NCBI GenBank assembly: GCA_963691705.1
Contig: OY829538.1
Location: 53,471,151-53,535,150, forward strand
DNA length: 64,000 nucleotides
Direction of reading: 5' to 3'
Source: Viola odorata
Taxonomy: Eukaryota; Streptophyta; Magnoliopsida; Malpighiales; Violaceae
Part shown: positions 58,461 to 64,000 of the stretch, in pieces
Layout: every line of letters starts with the position of its first letter
Numbering within the stretch: position 1 is the stretch's first letter
Translations under genes and position numbers: made by a program
Notes under the pieces: model-generated
What the model was told of the DNA's origin: nothing
The model's input: the letters and a program-made list of their open reading frames with translations, nothing else
The model's database searches: none

Positions 58461-59421
58461 ATTATTTAAATTCCATTTAAATTATTTTTTATAATATTTT
58501 AATGCCACGTATAATATTTGATTATTTTTAATTTGGATAAAAATTAAAAAGTAGTGTCAATTTTATCTAAAGGATGTTAATTGAGATTATCGTTGAGGTA
58601 AAAATATGCGTTAAGTCATATAAAAAACTAAGGCACACTTCGATACCTTTTCTTGAGGCTAGTTATTTTTTCCCAGAGATGGGTTGGTCCCTGCTCTGTT
58701 ATCTGCTTACTTAGTTCAGGGCGTGTAAAGATTGACTTCAAAGTGAGTGGTACCATAATATCACCCTTTTTTTTTAAGAAATCAGTTTTTGATCGCGTAC
58801 AAAATCGTCCTATCTCCAAAAAAAAGAATGAAAGATTACAATAGTAATCATTATTTGTTAACCTTAATTTTTTTAATCTCACTTGTGACTTGAAGGCAAT
58901 AAGGCATAATAATCTTTTTGACATGGTTTGTACTAGGGGTGAGATCGGATCCGTGGATCCGACCGATCCGACCCGATCGGATCCGATCTCACCCATCCGC
59001 ACCGATCCGAAGGACGTCGGAGGCTTGATCGGATCAGGGAGTCGGAATCCGAACGTGTTCAGATTCTGAAAGTCGGATCATCAGATTCCGACGGAATCCG
59101 ATAATCGATGCCCCTTATTTATTAGTTAATAGTTATTATGTTGTTTCCTTCCAATTCCAATTTCCAATTTCCAAGTACGTACCCAAGCGAAGCGGCGGCC
59201 AACCCTAACTTCCTAATCCTATTTCCTAATTCGTTTCCTCAATCAATCCAACCCAAGTCCTCTCGCCAACACACCGTCCTCCTCAGTCCTCAGTTTCGCT
59301 GTCCTCAGTCCTCAGTTTCGCCGTCCTCACTCCGTTCTCACACCAGATTCCGTTCTCCCTCTCCCGATTCGCTCCCTCCCTCCCTCCGCTTGCTCCCTCC
59401 CTCACTCGAAGAACAATCAAA

Positions 59422-62400
59422 ATGGTAAGATAATTTGCTCATCTTTCTAAATTATTTATTATTAATTTGTTGATATAGCTGCTGCTGCTGACCTCCATCG
59501 CCATTATCTGTTTCATCAAAAATCCACCTCCTGCTTTGTTCTTCATCTTGATTTACTATAATTTACTGATCAATTTAAAACCAAAACCAAGAATTGAACG
59601 AAGAATCTTGAAATTGTTGATTAATTTGTGATGTCAATTGTTAATTTGTGATGTCAATTGATTGAAAAGAAGAAATCTCTGGCAAACTACAGAGGCCTAT
59701 TTTGATATGGGGAGGAGCGGATATGTTTGGATATGTTTGGATATTTGGCTCCTCTGCCCCAAAAAGAATGTGAAAAAGAAGAAGGAATTAATGAATGAAT
59801 GTTTATTTGCATGATCAATAATTGCAAAGGGAGCATGAAATGTGGTAGTAGTAAATAGTAATGAGGTTTGTCTCCTGGAGAATGCAACATTGTTTTGGCT
59901 CCTCCTCTTTTACGGTGATTGTGACTTCAATCTTGAATTTTATGTTCTTTTGATTTGCTTTAATCACTTAATCATTACAAATTAATGTTACTTCATTAAT
60001 GAATATTGATCTAGGTTGAATAATGTCATTTTCCATAAATCTCAGTCTATTTTAAGAATTTTAAAGAATCCATAAATATAAGAGAATTCACGTGTTTATG
60101 TAAATACGTGGTGTGGTGTGATGCGATAAAATGATCCAACGATTTTGTGATAAAAACTACCTTTTGAACATAAAATCAGAAAGGCAAGCAGTGGTAGTTC
60201 AGTACTCTTGCAATAATTAGAAGTTAAAATGATGAATCTTAATGGTTTATGGGGAAATTATAAACTTTTTTTTCTTCTTATGAAGCACAAAAGTGCAGTA
60301 ATATCAAATATTAAATATCTGGATAATGTATAAACTAATTATTTAGGCAAGATAATATATATGTACATTGATTTTATTACTCTCCTGCGTAGCCCGTGTA
60401 GTGTATACCTATTTTGCCTATGTGACTATATTTATGTTTCTAGTTTGGTTGTTGGAATGCAATCAATTCCTATTAGGAGGACTAATGACCATTGTTGGAA
60501 ATTGGCTTTGGAAATGCAGGATGAAGGCAACTCAAGCATGATGCCACCACCACCAGCTTCTCAATCTCCATCATCACAGCCACAATCGCAGCCACAGGAG
60601 CAGGAGGTGCAGCAACAACAAGTGCAAGAACAAGCAGCTTCTCAATCATTAGAAGCTGAGTCTATAGCCTCAAAAAGGGAAAACGCTGGTGGAAGATCAA
60701 TCGTATGGAGGCACTTTAGCAAGTTCAGCAGAGACAACGAGAAATGGAGTAGGTGCAAGCATTGTTCATTTGAGACCAAATCAGATCCTAGAAAACAAGG
60801 TACGGGTCCAATGTTACAACACATACGCAAATCTGTTTGCATTCCTTGTGATATAGATGATGAGCAATCTCGTTTATCTAAGACAACCACCGAGAATGAT
60901 GACATCTACCTAGGTATTTGGAATTTTGATCAAACAGCCACTAGAAAAGCTTTAGTTAAAATGGTCATTTTAGATGAGTTTCCTTTTAAGTTTGTTGATG
61001 GTAAGGGATTTAGGCAATTTATGGAGGTTGCCCAACCTAGGTTCCATATACCTTCGCGTTGGACAACTTCTACGGATATCTTTGAGAGCTACGTTGAGCA
61101 TAAAACCCTTTTGAAAGCTAGTTTTAAGAATTCATGTGACCGAGTTTGTTTGACCACGGACACATGGACATCAATCCAAAGAAACAACTGCATGTGCCTC
61201 ACGGCTCATTTCATTGATAGGGATTGGAAATTGCATAAAAGAATTATCAATTTTTGTCCTATTGCTAGTTATAAGGGTGAGGCGATTGCTAGGATGATTG
61301 AGCGGTGTTTGAAAGATTGGGGAATAGAAAGGGTTTTAACAATCACCGTAGATAATGCATCTAGTAATGATGTAGCTATTTTACACTTGAAAAGGAAATT
61401 TAATGCGAAAAACAATACCATTTCCAGCTCAAAATACCTTCACATGAGATGCGTTGCTCATATAGTCAATCTTATTGTTGTTGATGATGTGAAAGAGTTG
61501 GGATTGTCCGTCTCAAGAATTAGGACAGTGGTTAGGTATGTGAGAAACTCCTCGGCAAGGCTTGCAAAGTTTAGAGAGTGTGCTGAAATTGAGGGAATTA
61601 CATGTAAGCTTAAGTTAGCTCTTGATGTGTCAACTAGGTGGAATTCCACATATCTTATGCTAGAAACTGCCCAAAATTATGAGAAAGCATTTGACAAGTT
61701 TGAGGAAGTTGATTCTTTTTATAAGTCTGATCTTGATGCGGATGATGGAGTGCCTACTTATGTGGATTGGATCAATGATAGGAAATTGGTTAAATATTTG
61801 CGTAGGTTTTATGACCTTACTTTGAGTGTCTCAGCATCACTACATGTAACATCAAATACATACTTTAGGGAGATTTCCACAATTTCTGTACTTTTGAAAG
61901 AAATGTTGGAAAGTGGTGATCTTGAGTTGATGAGAATGGCAATTAGTATGAAGGCAAAATATGACAAGTATTGGGCAGACATCAATGGGCATAACATGCT
62001 AACATATGTGGCTATGATTCTTGATCCTCGTCGTAAATTTGATTATGTTAAGTTTGCTTTAAGCATTGTGCATGATGAGCAAACTGCCTTGGAAAAGAGT
62101 GAAAAGGTGAAAGAAGTGTTTGATGATCTTTTTGAGGAGTACAAGGTGTTGAAAGAAGGGGATGCCTTGGTTGATAGACAAAGAAAAACAAGTTCTGCAT
62201 GCTCTTCTTCAAGTTCTGCAAGTTCTACAAGTTCAAGTTGTGGCGTGGTTAATGAATCTAATGTTGATGTATCTGCATCTGCATCTACATTACTTGACAA
62301 TATGTTTAAAAGACATCAATTGGACTCAGGATGTTGGGATAACAAAACAGAAGTAGAACAATATCTTGGTGAGGGGACCGTGGTAGGTGAATCAAGTGGT

Positions 62401-62673
62401 TTTGACATTTTATTGTGGTGGAAAGTTAACTCGTTTAGATTCCCTATCCTCGGCAGCATGGCACGTGATGTGTTGGCAATTCCAATATCAACTGTTGCTT
62501 CCGAATCAGCATTTAGCACTGGTGGAAGAGTTTTGGACTCGTATAGGAGCTCATTGACTCCTAAAATGGTCCAAGCACTCGTATGCTTACAAAATTGGCT
62601 CATTTCTTCCCCGGTGGCTGATGTAGAGGAAGAAGTTGAGGAATCTGAACAACTTGCGAATGGTAACTTTTAA
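59422..62673 (+). CDS. hAT (Ac-type) transposase, intact
   Basis: The start codon at 59422-59424 is directly followed by a GT donor (AAAATG|GTAAGA). The acceptor GAAATGCAG ends at 60519 and the reading continues DEGNSSMMPPPPASQ in frame, giving about 718 residues. A Pro/Gln-rich linker leads to a BED zinc finger (WRHFSKFSRDNEKWSRCKHC, then H-x5-C in LQHIRKSVC). The RNase-H-like catalytic fold follows with VCLTTDTWTSIQ and TITVDNASSND. The C-terminal hAT dimerisation block is DILLWWKVNSFRFPILGSMA with STVASESAFSTGGRVLDSYR. The frame ends QLANGNF at 62673. Alternatively a GT donor at AATG|GTAACT joins an acceptor near 62780 to give a tail QKLLLEPIDL. The transposase excises and reinserts the element; all key blocks are present. 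Confidence 0.93.
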
Positions 62674-63870
62674 TCTCATCAATTCTGTAATTTCATGCAA
62701 ATGTTCAATTCTGTAATTTCTATATATCCTCACTTATGTATTCTATAATGTTAGCTCATTTAATTTTTTATTTGGTGTTTAGATTTCCAAAAGTTATTGC
62801 TGGAGCCTATTGATCTTTGAATGGAGAGTACTAGTGATCGCGGTGTGAGGAAGAAGGTGGAAGAAACGAGCAAGATAAGCAGAAAGGCGTTGATGGAGTG
62901 TGAGTCTTCATTCACTTCAACTGCACAACTTGAAGATTTGTAATAATGTTTAGTTTTTTGGATGGATTTGTTGCCTTTGAGTTGCTGGTAATATATGGTA
63001 ATAAAAAATTTAATGATTGAAGATTTGAAGTATTGGTATCGTTGCTTATTGCTTAGGAACATATACTTTTGGTATCTTTGAAAACAGAACATGATTTTGA
63101 GTTGTTGCTTTTGTGACCTTGTCAATGTCTGTGATTGAATTTCTTGTTTGGCAAATGTGAGGTATTTGGTTGGTTGTGTATGATGTTTAGGAAGTGGATG
63201 AAAATTGGGTTGCCCAGAAAATAAATTATAGGCATTAGTTGTAGTGGGTTTGGATTCTGGTTAGATATTCAATGTCTCTGTTCTCTTCTTAAAAACTAGC
63301 CAGTGCATTAGGACCTACCAGATGTGCAGAGTTTTCTATGGTGAAAGACACATGTATGCTGAATATCTCCTCACAAGTTGTTCCTCATCTTTTCCCTTCA
63401 TTTATTTATTTTGTTTGTGTAGATTTGCAACGCAGTTGCAGTGGCAGGACTTTTGAATGCAGCATTAGTGATACCTTCCTTTGATACCTTCCTTTGAGTG
63501 TAGAAGTTAGAATTGTTTTAGGTATCATAAAACTGTATCCCGGATGAGAACGTGGTAATTATATTTTCCTTTAATTTCATAGAGCTTTGGGTAGTGTTCA
63601 CTTTCCGAATTTATCTGTAAGAGTGATAACTGTTCGGATTGTTTTTCATTTCACTAATCAACGCTTATGCTTGTTTGCTAACCGCCAATCAGAAGTGGTG
63701 GCCGTTAAATTTTCTTTAAATTTTCTTTCTGATAAATTCGAAAAAAATCCAAAAATCCGACCGAACCGATCTGATTCCGAACTCGTCGGATAAGTTTCGG
63801 ATTCTCTAATAAAAAATCTAAAAAAATCCGATCCGAAATTATCCGAATCCGAACTCGTCGGATTCCGAAT
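62674..63870. other. hAT 3' region, non-coding
   Basis: AT-rich 3' UTR and inner right arm. From about 63590 it becomes rich in short CCGAA/GGATTC repeats that form the subterminal binding region. No frame with recognisable content. Confidence 0.55.
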
Positions 63871-64000
63871 TCTCACCCCTAGTTTGTACCTTTTTAACAA
63901 ATATGGTTTAACGTTGTAGTGCTTTGAAACAAGAAATGTGCACGAGGATCCGAGGTGGTATTTTCATGTACTAGTCCAACAATAGCGAGCGCCCCTTTTT

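Larger units (their letters stand above)
58934..63881 (+). mobile_element. hAT transposon, about 4.95 kb, apparently autonomous
   Basis: The perfect 8-bp target duplication GTTTGTAC lies on both sides (58926-58933, 63882-63889). Ends are TAGGGGTGAGATCGGATCC on the left and, as reverse complement, TAGGGGTGAGAATTCGGAATC on the right. Both subterminal regions are filled with GGATC/GGATTCCG repeats. It encodes an uninterrupted Ac-type hAT transposase with an upstream intron (59422-62673). A clean duplication, matched ends and an open frame make it the most intact and probably youngest element of the window. Confidence 0.95.

Noticed and set aside
59138..59428. Ser/Pro-rich 96-codon frame at the left of the hAT element
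   Set aside because: It overlaps the 5' leader, and the transposase ATG-intron junction at 59422 explains this region better.

Overview
The window is plant nuclear DNA, almost certainly from an angiosperm and probably a eudicot. It holds three intron-rich conserved plant genes, all on the minus strand, separated by about 50 kb of nested transposable elements plus one endogenous pararetrovirus fragment. The host genes are VPS35, the retromer core subunit (1-5742); a type-I ROP/RAC Rho GTPase ending in a CSIL prenylation box (16605-19056); and chloroplast 3-dehydroquinate synthase of the shikimate pathway (50907-53179). All splice sites and coordinates were read by eye from the bases, so exon edges may be off by a few nucleotides.

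The rest is a mobile-element archive. Three mariner-like elements (MLEs) have TA target duplications and CTCC-type terminal inverted repeats (6838-11888, 24396-31247, 53484-58106). A Ty1/copia element lies at 19810-24335. A 14 kb dual-RNase-H Ty3/gypsy element of the Tat lineage lies at 33380-47338. An apparently intact hAT element (58934-63881) sits beside the third MLE. A Pack-hAT (12658-16150) and a small CGGTTCGG-rich element (10110-10654) also belong to the hAT type, and a Pack-MULE (25617-27079) is nested in the second MLE. Three elements carry host-derived pieces: ribose-5-phosphate isomerase and DUF1997 in the Pack-hAT, an ANKRD13-type ankyrin gene in the MULE, and a HARBI1/ALP1-like gene in the second MLE.

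The most interesting observation is a set of small accessory genes inside the transposons. Two of the three MLEs encode, downstream of the DD39D-type transposase and behind their own TATA-like box, a homologous coiled-coil protein of about 120-127 residues (8070-8426 minus, 56808-57191 plus). The Tat retrotransposon carries, antisense to pol, two small genes of the same size and layout (38838-39230, 39690-40049). They have their own TATA boxes and a weak but visible sequence resemblance to the MLE proteins. Two MLEs also carry a convergent third gene at the end opposite the transposase (7176-7628, 24726-25268), with DLN-type motifs resembling plant EAR repression motifs and an N-terminus resembling transposase exon 1. 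I infer that these elements share or have exchanged a small accessory-protein module. That is a hypothesis needing profile searches.

Layout: VPS35 (1-5742); AT-rich spacer with half of an old inverted repeat; MLE1 (6838-11888); spacer; Pack-hAT (12658-16150); ROP GTPase (16605-19056); copia (19810-24335); MLE2 with nested Pack-MULE (24396-31247); AT-rich spacer; Tat element (33380-47338); spacer and rearranged pararetroviral insert (about 48000-50160); DHQ synthase (50907-53179); MLE3 (53484-58106); tandem repeat; autonomous-looking hAT (58934-63881).
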